DNA from: Arsenicicoccus piscis
GTDB lineage: Bacteria > Actinomycetota > Actinomycetes > Actinomycetales > Dermatophilaceae
Length of the DNA stretch: 64,000 bases
Direction of reading: 5' to 3'
NCBI RefSeq assembly: GCF_022568835.1
Contig: NZ_JAKZHV010000012.1
Span: forward strand, 19,644-83,643
Shown: in pieces, positions 45,313-56,341 of the stretch
Position numbering within the stretch: position 1 is the first letter of the stretch
How the letters are laid out: each line of letters opens with the position of its first letter
Made by a program: the position numbers and the translations under genes
The notes under the pieces: model-generated
What the model saw: only the letters and a program-made list of their open reading frames with translations
Database searches by the model: none
What the model was told of the DNA's origin: nothing

Positions 45313-47319
45313 ATGCGAACCTGGCCGAACGACGTCGTGGCCTTCGGCGGCGACTACAACCCCGAGCAGTGGCCCCGATCCGTCTGGGCCGAGGACATCG
45401 CACTGATGCAGCGCGCCGGTGTCACCTTCGTGACCCTCGGGGTGTTCTCGTGGTCGTGGATCGAGACCAAGGACGGGGTCTACGAGTTCGAGTGGCTCGA
45501 CACGATCATGGACCAGCTCGCGGCCGCAGGGATCGCCGTAGACCTCGCCACCGCCACCGCCGCTCCCCCGGTCTGGCTCACCGCCGAGCACCCCGAGATG
45601 CTGCCCGTCGACCACGACGGGCACGTGCTGTGGCAGGGGTCGCGCCAGGCGTGGTGCCCGAGCTCGATCCTGTTCCGGGACAAGGCCGTTGCGCTCGCCA
45701 CCCAGATGGCCAAGCGCTACCACGACCACCCCGCGCTGGCGCTGTGGCACGTGAGCAACGAGTACGGCTGCCACAACGTCCCGTGCTACTGCGACCGGTG
45801 CGCCGTCGCCTTCCGCAACTGGCTGCAGGCGCGTTACCACGACCTGGAGGCCCTGAACCAAGCCTGGGGCACGGCGTTCTGGAGCCAGCGCTACAGCGAC
45901 TGGGAGCACGTCCTCCCGCCGCGGCGGACCCCGACGTTCTCGAACCCGACCCACGTCCTGGACTACCGGCGGTTCCAGTCCGACCAGCTGCTCGCCCAGC
46001 ACGACGCCGAGCTGCAGGCCCTGCGCGAGCACTCGCCCGGCGTGCCGGTGACGACCAACTTCATGACGATGACCGGTTTCCGACACCTCGACTACCACCA
46101 GTGGGCCTCCCACGTCGACGTCGTCAGCACCGACCACTACGTCGTCGACGCGCTCTCGGATCCCCTTGCGGAGCAGTCGTTCTCGGCCGCTGTGACGCGG
46201 GGCGTCGCGGGCGGGGAACCGTGGCTGCTCATGGAGCACTCCACCAGCGCCGTCAACTGGCAGCCGGTCAACCCGGCCAAGGTCCCGGGCCAGCTCCTCC
46301 ACGACAGCCTCACCCACGTGGCTCACGGCGCCGACACCGTCGGCTACTTCCAGTGGCGCCAGTCGCGCGCCGGCTCCGAGAAGTACCACTCCGCCCTGGT
46401 GCCGCACGCCGGCCCCGAGACCAAGCGCTTCGCCGAGGTCAGCCAGCTCGGCGAGATCCTCTCTCGCGCAAGCGAGCTCGTCGGCAGCCGCGTCGAGTCA
46501 CGGGTCGCGCTGCTCTGGGACTACCAGGCCCAGTGGGCGGCGAGCGGTCCCGCCATGCCGTCGGAGGCCGTCGACTACCCCGCCACGTCCATCGCGGTGC
46601 ACCGCGCCCTACGCCGCCGGCACGTGAGCGCCGACGTGGTGCACCCGTCGGCCGACCTCAGCGGCTACGACGTGATCGTGGTGCCCACGCTCTACCTCGT
46701 CACCGACGAGCACGCCGCGGCGGTCGCAGCCGCCGCGGAGCGGGGCGCGCAGGTCGTCGTCACGTACTTCTCCGGCATCGTGGACGAGGACGACCACGTG
46801 CGCCTGGGCGGCTACCCGGGCGCGTTCCGCGACCTGGTCGGGGTGCGCGCGCAGGAGTTCTATCCCTTGCGCGTCGACGAGACCGTTGCACTGGACGACG
46901 GCACCGTCGGCACGATCTGGAGCGAGGACCTGACCGCGACCGATGCCGAGGTGCTCACGTCCTACGCCGACGGTCCCCTCGCCGGTGGAGCCGCCCTGAC
47001 CCGGGTCTCCCGCGGGGACGGCGCCGCCTGGTACGTCTCGACGGAGCTGAGCGACGAGGGCTGGGATCGGTTGCTGGGCAGCGTGATCGACGCGGCCGGG
47101 GTGCAGCCCGTCGGGTCCGCCACCGGCGACGTCGAGCTGGTCCGCCGGCGGCAGGCCGACTCCTCGTGGCTGTTCGCCCTCAACCACGGCACCGAGGCGG
47201 CGACCGTCGCCACCGCCGGCCACGACCTGGTGAGCGACGAGCCGGTCGACGGCTCGCTCCGCCTCGAGCCGCAGGGAGTCGCTATCGTGCGTGAGTCGGC
47301 CACTGTCGAGAAGGAGTAG
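45313..47319 (+). CDS. GH42 beta-galactosidase
   Basis: The 668-residue intracellular enzyme (no signal peptide) hydrolyses terminal beta-D-galactosides. The TIM barrel occupies roughly residues 1-390, with acid/base Glu150 in HVSNEYGCH and nucleophile Glu308 in LLMEHSTSAVNW. CHNVPCYCDRC supplies the structural zinc cysteines. The trimerisation domain (RVALLWDYQAQWA) and a small C-terminal beta domain follow. It sits on a predicted leaderless transcript, three bases before the DeoR gene and followed by galactokinase, so galactose released from imported galactosides can be phosphorylated at once. Confidence 0.94.
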   Translation: MRTWPNDVVAFGGDYNPEQWPRSVWAEDIALMQRAGVTFVTLGVFSWSWIETKDGVYEFEWLDTIMDQLAAAGIAVDLATATAAPPVWLTAEHPEMLPVDHDGHVLWQGSRQAWCPSSILFRDKAVALATQMAKRYHDHPALALWHVSNEYGCHNVPCYCDRCAVAFRNWLQARYHDLEALNQAWGTAFWSQRYSDWEHVLPPRRTPTFSNPTHVLDYRRFQSDQLLAQHDAELQALREHSPGVPVTTNFMTMTGFRHLDYHQWASHVDVVSTDHYVVDALSDPLAEQSFSAAVTRGVAGGEPWLLMEHSTSAVNWQPVNPAKVPGQLLHDSLTHVAHGADTVGYFQWRQSRAGSEKYHSALVPHAGPETKRFAEVSQLGEILSRASELVGSRVESRVALLWDYQAQWAASGPAMPSEAVDYPATSIAVHRALRRRHVSADVVHPSADLSGYDVIVVPTLYLVTDEHAAAVAAAAERGAQVVVTYFSGIVDEDDHVRLGGYPGAFRDLVGVRAQEFYPLRVDETVALDDGTVGTIWSEDLTATDAEVLTSYADGPLAGGAALTRVSRGDGAAWYVSTELSDEGWDRLLGSVIDAAGVQPVGSATGDVELVRRRQADSSWLFALNHGTEAATVATAGHDLVSDEPVDGSLRLEPQGVAIVRESATVEKE

Positions 47320-47321
47320 CC

Positions 47322-48158
47322 ATGCTGCCCGGTCAACGGCGCGAGCGCGTGCTGCGCGAGGTGCGGGCGACCGGTGCCGTGCGCGTGACGGACATCGCCG
47401 GCCAGCTCGGCGTGTCCGACATGACCATCCGTCGTGACCTCGAGGAGCTCGACAACCGAGGGCTCATCCGGCGGGTCCACGGTGGCGCCACGGCCATCTC
47501 CCCCGGCACGAGCGACGAGCCGGGCTTCCTGGCCAAGTCGAGCCTCGAGACGGCCGCCAAGCACGCCATCGCCCGGGAGGCCGCCGGTCTGGTCGAGCCC
47601 GGCATGACCATCGCCATCTCGGCCGGCACGACCACGCACGCCTTCGCGCAGGCGATCGCCACCATCCCCGACCTCACCATCGTCACCAACGCGACCGACG
47701 CGGCCAACCTGCTGTTCGACGCGGTCCCCGCCTCCAGCCAGGTCGTCCTGACCGGCGGCGTGCGCACGCCGTCGCACGCGCTCGTCGGCCCGATGGCCAT
47801 CTCGGCCCTGCGAGACCTGCACGTGGACATGGTGTTTCACGGCTTTCACGGGTTCGCCGTCGACGCCGGGTTCACCTGCCCGAACCTGGCCGAGGTCGCC
47901 ACCGCGCAGGCGATGATCGAGTGCGGCCACCAGCTGGTGGTGCTCGTAGACCACACCAAGGCGGGCGTCGTCGCCCTGGCCAAGGTGGCCGAGCTGGATC
48001 GGGCATCCATCCTGGTCACCGACGACCAGATCGACCCCGACCTCGTCGAGCGGCTGCGCCAGCGCGTCGGGACCGTCCTGCTGGCCACGCTCGGCCTCTC
48101 CGCATCGGCGCTCGACAGTGAGCGCTCCCCCGCCGACCACCCCCAGGAGGGTCCATGA
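47322..48158 (+). CDS. DeoR/GlpR family sugar-responsive repressor
   Basis: The 278-residue regulator has an N-terminal DeoR winged helix (GAVRVTDIAGQLGVSDMTIRRDLEELDNRGLIRRVHGG, about residues 20-56) and a C-terminal isomerase-like phosphosugar sensor (AISAGTTTHAFAQAI, VVLTGGVRTPSHALVGPMA). GAGAAGGAG precedes the ATG. It lies between the beta-galactosidase and galactokinase genes, overlapping the latter (ATGA). It most likely represses the divergent operons until a galactose-derived phosphosugar accumulates. The candidate operators at 45144-45158 and 45264-45278 support this. Confidence 0.9.
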   Translation: MLPGQRRERVLREVRATGAVRVTDIAGQLGVSDMTIRRDLEELDNRGLIRRVHGGATAISPGTSDEPGFLAKSSLETAAKHAIAREAAGLVEPGMTIAISAGTTTHAFAQAIATIPDLTIVTNATDAANLLFDAVPASSQVVLTGGVRTPSHALVGPMAISALRDLHVDMVFHGFHGFAVDAGFTCPNLAEVATAQAMIECGHQLVVLVDHTKAGVVALAKVAELDRASILVTDDQIDPDLVERLRQRVGTVLLATLGLSASALDSERSPADHPQEGP

Positions 48159-49336
48159 GCGCGCCGGCCGAGACGAGTGTCCAGAAGGTCCGGGAAGCCT
48201 TCGTCGAGCGCTTCGGCGGCGAGCCGGACGGCGTGTGGGCGTCGCCGGGCCGGGTCAACCTCATCGGCGAGCACACGGACTACAACGGCGGCCTGTGCCT
48301 GCCGATCGCGTTGCCGCAGCGCACCTTTGCCGCGGTCCGGGCGCGCGACGACGACCGGCTGGTGCTGGCGTCGTGCGACGTGGACGGCGTCGCGGAGCTC
48401 GACATCGACGAGGTCGCGCCCGGGCGCCCGCAGGGCTGGGCGTCCTACCTCGCCGGTGTCGTCTGGGCGCTGCGCGAGGCCGGTCACCCGGTGCGGAGCG
48501 TCGACGTGGTCGTGCACTCGACGGTCCCGATCGGTGCCGGGCTGTCCAGCTCGGCGGCGCTCGAGGGCTCGCTCGGCACTGCCGCCTCGGACCTGTTCGG
48601 GCTGGACCTGCTCGCCTCCGACGAGGGCCGCGCCCAGCTCGCCAAGGCCTGCCAGCGCGCCGAGAACCACATCGCCCAGGCTCCCACCGGGGGCCTGGAC
48701 CAGGCCGCCTCGCTACGCACGACCGAGGGCCACGCCCTGCTGCTGGACTGCCGCGACGGCTCGATCGGCCAGGTGCCCTTCGACCTCACCGCGCACGACC
48801 TGGAGCTGCTCGTCTGCGACACCCGCGCCGAGCACGCCCTGGTCGACGGGCAGTACGCCGAGCGCCGCGCCTCGTGCGAGCAGGCGGCCGAGCTGCTCGG
48901 CGTCGAGACGCTGCGCGAGATCGAGCCGTCCGGTCTCGAGGCCGCCCTGCTCGCCCTCCCGAACGACCTGCTGCGCAAGCGAACCCGGCACGTGGTCACC
49001 GAGATCCAACGCGTCCGCGACACCATCGCCGCTCTCGAGCGCGACGACTACGCCGAGGTGGGGCGGCTCTTCCACGAGTCGCACGAGTCCCTCCGCCTGG
49101 ACTTCGAGGTCACCTGTCCCGAGCTGGACGTCGCTGTCGTGGCCGCCCGCGCCGCCGGTGCCCTGGGCGCCCGGATGACCGGCGGCGGTTTCGGCGGCTC
49201 GTGCATCGCGCTGATCCCCGCCGGCACCGCCGACCAGGTCACCGCCGCCATCGAGGCGGCGTACTCCGAGCAAGGCTTTGCGGCACCCTCCTGCTTCGCC
49301 GCCGTCGCCGCCGCACCGGGCGGCCGGGTCAGTTGA
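48155..49336 (+). CDS. galK: Galactokinase
   Basis: The 393-residue GHMP kinase converts galactose to galactose-1-phosphate. The signature GRVNLIGEHTDYNGG near residue 30, ATP loop VPIGAGLSSSAALEGS near residue 127, and RMTGGGFGGSCIAL near the C-terminus are all intact. The start overlaps the repressor stop by ATGA. The next Leloir enzymes, GalT and GalE, are not in this window. The UDP-glucose pyrophosphorylase gene 6.3 kb to the left can provide UDP-glucose. Confidence 0.95.
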   Translation: MSAPAETSVQKVREAFVERFGGEPDGVWASPGRVNLIGEHTDYNGGLCLPIALPQRTFAAVRARDDDRLVLASCDVDGVAELDIDEVAPGRPQGWASYLAGVVWALREAGHPVRSVDVVVHSTVPIGAGLSSSAALEGSLGTAASDLFGLDLLASDEGRAQLAKACQRAENHIAQAPTGGLDQAASLRTTEGHALLLDCRDGSIGQVPFDLTAHDLELLVCDTRAEHALVDGQYAERRASCEQAAELLGVETLREIEPSGLEAALLALPNDLLRKRTRHVVTEIQRVRDTIAALERDDYAEVGRLFHESHESLRLDFEVTCPELDVAVVAARAAGALGARMTGGGFGGSCIALIPAGTADQVTAAIEAAYSEQGFAAPSCFAAVAAAPGGRVS

Positions 49337-49391
49337 CCCTGCTCGGTGCCCGGGAGGTCTACCGAGACCGACGCGAGCCGGTTGGACGAGG

Positions 49392-49910
49392 CTAGGCGAG
49401 ACGACCGCGCTCCACGGCGACGCGGTAGTGCTCGGCGAAGGCCGGGTAGTAGTCGTCGAAGGAGATGGCCTCGACGTCTGCCTGGCTGACCGCCGCGGCG
49501 AGCCGGTCGAGGTAGTAGTCCCACCCTGGGCCGACGCTCGATGCCAGATCCGGGTGGTCCATCGCCTGGGCGAAGCGCAGCACGGTCTCACCGGCCTGCT
49601 CGACGAGATCCACCGTCAGTGACCAGGGCGCTCCCTCAGGGCCCGGCATGACGACGGCGAGGTGACGAGGAGGCTCGCACTCGGTGATGGTGATGTCCTC
49701 GGCCGCGACGTCGTCCCCCTCCGCGCTCATGGTGAAGCTCACCGTGCCTGTCGTGGGGTCTCCGGTGTATCGGCCGATCCAACGCGCGAGCCGGTCAGGC
49801 TCGGTGACGGCTGCCCACACCGCGTCGATCGGTGCGCGGAAGCGCCGCTCGAACACGATGCACAGTGTGCCGTCGCGCTTCTCGGCGCGGCCGGTCGCGT
49901 GCTGACTCAT
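49392..49910 (-). CDS. AHSA1/SRPBCC-domain protein
   Basis: The 172-residue START-like (activator of Hsp90 ATPase homologue) domain protein shows RRFRAPIDAVWAAVTEPDRLARWIGRYTGDPTTGTVSFTM at the start and GWDYYLDRLAAAVS towards the end, the typical hydrophobic-cavity layout. Its ligand is unknown. The ATG overlaps the ArsR stop (ATGA), and ArsR-AHSA1 pairs are frequent in actinobacteria, suggesting that the regulator controls this gene. Confidence 0.9.
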   Translation of the reverse strand: MSQHATGRAEKRDGTLCIVFERRFRAPIDAVWAAVTEPDRLARWIGRYTGDPTTGTVSFTMSAEGDDVAAEDITITECEPPRHLAVVMPGPEGAPWSLTVDLVEQAGETVLRFAQAMDHPDLASSVGPGWDYYLDRLAAAVSQADVEAISFDDYYPAFAEHYRVAVERGRLA

Positions 49911-50257
49911 CCGGTCTTCTCCTCTGGGTGGGTGGTGACCTCTCGGACTGCTCGTCGAACCTCGAGCTCGAGGGCGTCCAGCGCGGTCTCGGCAAGGGGT
50001 GGTTCCGCGACCGTCACCGCATCAAGGAACTCCTGAACCGCCGTGAGCCCGGACCGATCGAGGTGGTAGATGCGTTCGCGGCCTCGCGCCTGCACGGTGC
50101 ACAAACCGGCCTCGCTCAGCAGACGCAGGTGTCTGCTGATGGCTGGGCGGCTGATGTCGCGGACCTTCGCCAGGTCAACGACCCGACTCGGCTCGACCGC
50201 CAGCTGTCTCACGAGCGATCGACGTACCGGGTCGGCGAGAGCTGCGAAGGTGTCCAC
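49907..50257 (-). CDS. ArsR-family winged-helix regulator
   Basis: The 116-residue repressor has the helix-turn-helix RDISRPAISRHLRLLSEAGL and wing RGRERIYHLD. No metal-binding cysteine pair (ELCVCDL) is seen, so a metal signal is not indicated. GTG 50257 follows TACCTT (50269-50264) by six bases. A 13-bp palindrome in the promoter is the likely autoregulatory operator. It is coupled to the AHSA1 gene. Confidence 0.9.
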   Translation of the reverse strand: MDTFAALADPVRRSLVRQLAVEPSRVVDLAKVRDISRPAISRHLRLLSEAGLCTVQARGRERIYHLDRSGLTAVQEFLDAVTVAEPPLAETALDALELEVRRAVREVTTHPEEKTG

Positions 50258-50263
50258 GCTTGA

Positions 50264-50286
50264 AAGGTAATTGATTGGTTACCAAT
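50264..50286 (-). promoter_or_regulatory. Leaderless promoter and palindromic operator of the ArsR operon
   Basis: TACCTT (50269-50264) is six bases before GTG 50257. ATTGGT-T-ACCAAT (50274-50286) is a palindrome four bases upstream of that hexamer, where a bound ArsR dimer would block RNA polymerase. Confidence 0.55.
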
Positions 50287-50470
50287 AGGCAAGACCCCCT
50301 CAGCCGTGCCGTTCGGACGGATCCATGGGCTGTTGAACGATCAAAACGGCCTCAAAGAGGCGTAAATCAGTCCGCAGCGCACGCCTGGCGCCCGCACCAG
50401 CGCCACGGCGCCCCCGGCAGACCCCACCAGTCACCACTACGGGTGAACCTGCACAGGTCGTACGCGATAT

Positions 50471-50506
50471 CGTCACGCATCGTGACATGGTGTCACCATG
50501 CGTCAC
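50471..50506 (+). promoter_or_regulatory. Four CGTCAC-type hexamers phased at 10 bp over the C39 gene start
   Basis: CGTCAC (50471), CGTGAC (50481), TGTCAC (50491) and CGTCAC (50501) recur at exact 10-bp steps. GTCACG/CGTGAC and CATGGTG/CACCATG form two overlapping palindromes, the second (50486-50500) including the ATG at 50498. CATGGT at 50486-50491 is six bases before the ATG and could be the -10 element. Confidence 0.5.
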
Positions 50507-51853
50507 ATCTCCCCCAGTGCCCCCACCGCCCCCGCGCCCGCAGACCGCACCCCGCACGCCAGGCCCTCGCGCCGAGTCGTCCTCGGCGGCGCCACCGCAG
50601 CCACGACCGCAGCCCTCGGCGCCCTTGCCGGAGCGACCGCCCCGCAAGCCCAGGCAGCAGCGGCCCGCAACGTCTCGCTCTACCGATGCCAGGGAGCAGC
50701 GCTCTCCGGCGGCACGCACACGGGCACGGCCTACGCCGGGGGCTACCAGACGCTGGCTCGGCCGGCCGGCCGCACGACCTACACGGACCCCTACGCCAGC
50801 CGCACCACGCGCACCTACGACTACGCCTACTGGACCACGGGCTGGGCCACGCCGGGCTTCGCGTTCACCCAGCTCGTCGCCTCGTGGCGCGCGTTCACGC
50901 CCTCCGGCAGCTGGATCTCCTACTGGGTCCAAGGGTTGACGACCTCAGGCGCCACGACGGCGTGGTTCTCGATGGGGCGGTGGTCCCAGATGACGTCCGG
51001 CAGCCCCACCCGGATGAGCGTCAACGGCCAGGGCGACGCCTTCGCCAGCATCGCCACCGACACGCTCAAGGCGCGGACGGGCTACTCCTTCAAGAGCTTC
51101 CGCATCCGGGTCTACCTCTACCGCCCGACGGGCACGACCGGCACGCCGCGCCTCGCGAGCGCTGCGGCAATGACCAGCTCGGTGCCCACCGGGTCGGCCG
51201 TCAGCGTCCCGGTCAGCCCGGTCGGGGTCGGCCGCGGCATCGACCTCGCGGTCTCGACCTACAGCCAGATGAACCACGTCGGGCACTACCCGTCATGGAA
51301 CGGTGGTGGCGAGGCCTGGTGCAGCGCAACGTCGCTCGCGATGGTGCTCGACTACTGGAAGGTCGGCGCGTCCACCACCGAGTCGTCCTGGGTGCGTCCC
51401 ACGCCGCACACCAACCCGCAGGTGGACCACACCGTCAGCCAGGTCTTCGACTACGCCTACGACGGCTCCGGCAACTGGCCGTTCAATACGGCGTACGCGG
51501 CGACCCGCGGGCTGGACGCCTTCGTCACGCGGCTGCGCACCCTCACCGAGGCCGAGCAGTTCATCCGGGCCGGCATCCCGCTGGTCGTGTCGACGTCGTT
51601 CACCAGCAGCCAGCTGACCGGCGCCGGCTTCGGCACCAACGGTCACCTCATGGTGATCCGCGGCTTCGACTCCGCCGGCAACGTGATCGTCAACGACCCC
51701 GCCTCCGCGATGAAGGCCAGCAACGCGCTCGTGCGCAAGGTCTACAACCGGGCGCAGTTCGAGAACGCGTGGGCTCGCTCCGGCGGCACGACCTACGTGC
51801 TGCGGGCCTGGTCGCGCGCGCTCCCTGCCGCTCCCGCCCAACGCAACTGGTAG
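50498..51853 (+). CDS. Tat-exported C39-like cysteine peptidase
   Basis: The 451-residue protein opens with a twin-arginine signal, RPSRRVVLGGATAATTAALGALAGA, and an alanine-rich cleavage region. Residues about 60-230 are a beta-rich domain with many Tyr and Thr residues. The C-terminal half is a peptidase C39-like domain: the catalytic Cys lies in GGGEAWCSATSLAMVLDYW, the His in TNGHLMVIRGFD and the Asp in VNDPAS. Such proteins are secreted cysteine peptidases or amidases of unknown target. No Shine-Dalgarno site precedes the ATG, and the promoter is covered by phased palindromes. Confidence 0.87.
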   Translation: MRHISPSAPTAPAPADRTPHARPSRRVVLGGATAATTAALGALAGATAPQAQAAAARNVSLYRCQGAALSGGTHTGTAYAGGYQTLARPAGRTTYTDPYASRTTRTYDYAYWTTGWATPGFAFTQLVASWRAFTPSGSWISYWVQGLTTSGATTAWFSMGRWSQMTSGSPTRMSVNGQGDAFASIATDTLKARTGYSFKSFRIRVYLYRPTGTTGTPRLASAAAMTSSVPTGSAVSVPVSPVGVGRGIDLAVSTYSQMNHVGHYPSWNGGGEAWCSATSLAMVLDYWKVGASTTESSWVRPTPHTNPQVDHTVSQVFDYAYDGSGNWPFNTAYAATRGLDAFVTRLRTLTEAEQFIRAGIPLVVSTSFTSSQLTGAGFGTNGHLMVIRGFDSAGNVIVNDPASAMKASNALVRKVYNRAQFENAWARSGGTTYVLRAWSRALPAAPAQRNW

Positions 51854-51929
51854 ACCGAGCCACCCCACCCAGCACGACGCCACCGGTCCTCCCCGAGCGG
51901 GAGGGCCGGTGGCGTTCAGCGCGGACGGT

Positions 51930-54200
<2,271 letters not shown>

Positions 54201-54276
54201 TCATCTCCTGGTCATCCTAGTGAGCCGGGCCGCGCCCCGCCCACCGCGCGGCCATCGCGCAGCGGTGAGATCGACC

Positions 54277-55143
54277 TCAGCACCCGTCGCCGGCGGAGGG
54301 GGTCGGCGCGTCGGCCGGCCAGCGCCGGCTCGCCCGGGTGAGCAGGGTGGACACCCAGGACAGGTGGAACGGCGAGGAGTAGTTCTGCCAGCTCGTGCAG
54401 CCGCCCTCGTGCAGGCCGCCGATGATTCCCGCGATCACGGTGCGGCCGTCGACGACGCTGGTGAACGCGCTCCCGCTCACCCCGTTGTAGAACCCCCCAC
54501 ACGTCACGAGCGGCCAACCGCGCTCGGAGGCAACGGAGTTCGCGCAGGTGATGGGGCGGTCGCCACGACCGGCGTTGTAGGCCGTGAGCCGGGTCGACGT
54601 GCCGACGGGGCGCTGCTCGGCCGCGGTGTAGGCCCCGACGACCGACTGGATCGTCCGAGCCCGGCCCGACACCACCAGCGGCTCGATGCGCAGCACCGCG
54701 ACGTCGTAGTGCGGGTCGTGGCCGGTGCGCCAGCGCGGGTCGACGTAGCCGTAGGCCACCCGCCACACCCCGTACGGCGCGCGACCCGCGTCGTAGCCCG
54801 GGACGAACGACCAGCCGCGGGGGCTGCCGCTGAGGCAGTGCGCCGCGGTGATCACCAGGTCTCCGGTGGGCGAGGCGACCACGGTGCCCGTGCACGAGTG
54901 GGAGCCGGCCACCCCACCCGGGAACAGCGCACCCACCTGCGGGCGCGGGGCGGTCGTCACGGCGACCGGGACGGCGGTCGGCAGGGCGGCCGGCAGGGCG
55001 GTCCGCAGGCCACCTGCGGCGGCCGGCGCGGCCGCTGCCGGGGCCGGCAGGGCCACCGGCACGGCCGGCACGAGGAGGGCGAGCGCGAGGAGCGGGACGA
55101 GCGCGAGGCGGCCGAGAGGTCTACGCCATGGGAGGGAATTCAC
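54277..55143 (-). CDS. Secreted trypsin-like serine protease
   Basis: The 288-residue S1-type protease has a long signal peptide (LALVPLLALALLVPAVPVALPAPAAAA) and an Ala/Pro/Thr-rich pro-region. Catalytic residues are visible: His in VITAAHCLSG, Asp in YDVAVLRIEP and Ser in NGVSGSAFT. Cys pairs (SCTG/HC and CANS/TCGG) are placed for disulphides. The family includes secreted proteases of actinobacteria; the target is unknown. The codons CGT AGA CCT near the start contain a GTAGACC heptamer. Confidence 0.88.
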   Translation of the reverse strand: MNSLPWRRPLGRLALVPLLALALLVPAVPVALPAPAAAAPAAAGGLRTALPAALPTAVPVAVTTAPRPQVGALFPGGVAGSHSCTGTVVASPTGDLVITAAHCLSGSPRGWSFVPGYDAGRAPYGVWRVAYGYVDPRWRTGHDPHYDVAVLRIEPLVVSGRARTIQSVVGAYTAAEQRPVGTSTRLTAYNAGRGDRPITCANSVASERGWPLVTCGGFYNGVSGSAFTSVVDGRTVIAGIIGGLHEGGCTSWQNYSSPFHLSWVSTLLTRASRRWPADAPTPSAGDGC

Positions 55144-55336
55144 ACACGCAGAGTAGGCACTGATTACGCAGTGATGGGGACTTGACGGGCATCCTCAGCG
55201 CGACCAACCGGACAAATACCCTCCTTCGCGACGGCGCCGTGTGTCATCCTGGGAATGACGCCTCATCGGGTGTCCTTCCCGAGGCCGCCGACGCCGCTGG
55301 CCTCTCCTCACCTTTCCTCAACAGGAGCATTCTCTC

Positions 55337-56107
55337 GTGCGTACCCCTACTCTGCCCGCTCGTCTGGGCGCTGAGTTCCTGGGCACCTTCTGGCTCGTCT
55401 TCGGCGGCTGTGGCAGCGCCATCTTCGCGGCGAAGTTCCTCTCGACCGACGCCGACAAGGTCCAGCTGGGCATCGGCTTCGTCGGTGTGGCGCTGGCCTT
55501 CGGCCTGACCGTCCTCACCATGGCCTACGCCGTCGGTGGCGTCTCCGGCGGCCACTTCAACCCGGCCGTCACCCTCGGCCTGGTCGCCGGCAAGCGCTTC
55601 CCGATCAAGGACGCGCTGCCCTACATCGTCACCCAGGTCGTCGCCGGCCTCGTCGCCGGCCTCGTGCTCTACGTCATCGCGACCGGCAAGGACGGCTTCA
55701 CCGCCACCGGCCACTTCGCGGCCAACGGCTACGGCGCCAACTCCCCCGGCGGCTACTCGCTGCTCGCGGCCTTCGTCGCGGAGTTCGTGCTGACCGCCTT
55801 CTTCCTCTACGTCATCCTCGGCGCCACCCACGACCGTGCGCCGAAGGGCTTCGCCCCGCTGGCCATCGGCCTGGCGCTGACGCTGATCCACCTCATCTCC
55901 ATCCCGATCACCAACACCTCGGTGAACCCGGCCCGCTCCACCGCCGTCGCGTTCTTCAACGGCGCCGGCGCCCCGGGGCAGCTGTGGCTGTTCTGGGTGG
56001 CCCCGATCCTCGGCGCGCTGTTCGCCGGCGCGACCTTCGCCGCGATCACCGGCGTCGACCGCTCCGACGAGGACATCGAGGGTGAGGTCGCGGCGGCTCG
56101 CCGCTGA
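55337..56107 (+). CDS. aqpZ: Aquaporin (AqpZ-like MIP channel)
   Basis: The 256-residue channel has six helices and both NPA motifs: [11 protein letters not shown] near residue 75 and [11 protein letters not shown] near residue 197. The selectivity-filter context resembles water-selective AqpZ rather than glycerol facilitators. GTG 55337 follows CAGGAG by about nine bases. A GC-rich hairpin follows the gene. The upstream region (55144-55336) contains a short inverted repeat CACTG/CAGTG at 55158-55173, and I saw no clear promoter. Confidence 0.93.
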   Translation: MRTPTLPARLGAEFLGTFWLVFGGCGSAIFAAKFLSTDADKVQLGIGFVGVALAFGLTVLTMAYAVGGVSGGHFNPAVTLGLVAGKRFPIKDALPYIVTQVVAGLVAGLVLYVIATGKDGFTATGHFAANGYGANSPGGYSLLAAFVAEFVLTAFFLYVILGATHDRAPKGFAPLAIGLALTLIHLISIPITNTSVNPARSTAVAFFNGAGAPGQLWLFWVAPILGALFAGATFAAITGVDRSDEDIEGEVAAARR

Positions 56108-56145
56108 CCTCACCGGTCCCCTTCTCGGTCTCTGGACCTCAGGCC

Positions 56146-56180
56146 CGCGGCCCCGTCCCCTCGCTGGGGGCGGGGCCGCG
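56146..56180 (+). terminator. Terminator hairpin after aqpZ
   Basis: Arms CGCGGCCCCGTCCCC (56146-56160) and GGGGGCGGGGCCGCG (56166-56180) pair with one T-G wobble around the loop TCGCT. Confidence 0.65.
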
Positions 56181-56220
56181 TCGCGTCGACAGGCGGTGCA
56201 GGACGTCAGGTAGACCACAT

Positions 56221-56250
56221 CACGAGCACGACACGAGCACACCACGAGCA
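56221..56250 (+). repeat. Three direct repeats of CACGAGCA at 11-bp spacing upstream of mdh
   Basis: CACGAGCA begins at 56221, 56232 and 56243. The array lies about 90 bases before the mdh start, where an activator or repressor could bind on one DNA face. TAGCGT at 56293-56298 is a weak -10 candidate. Confidence 0.6.
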
Positions 56251-56341
56251 AGGAGTGAGCGGTCCGAAGGTGAGCACCTGGGACCGGGCTGATAGCGTCG
56301 CAGGTGTCTCCCATCGTCCCTACGCGTGAAGGAATCGCCCT

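Noticed and set aside
49337..49391. A galT or galE gene expected after galK
   Set aside because: Only 55 bases separate galK from a convergent AHSA1 gene, and no Leloir enzyme besides galK was found elsewhere in the window.
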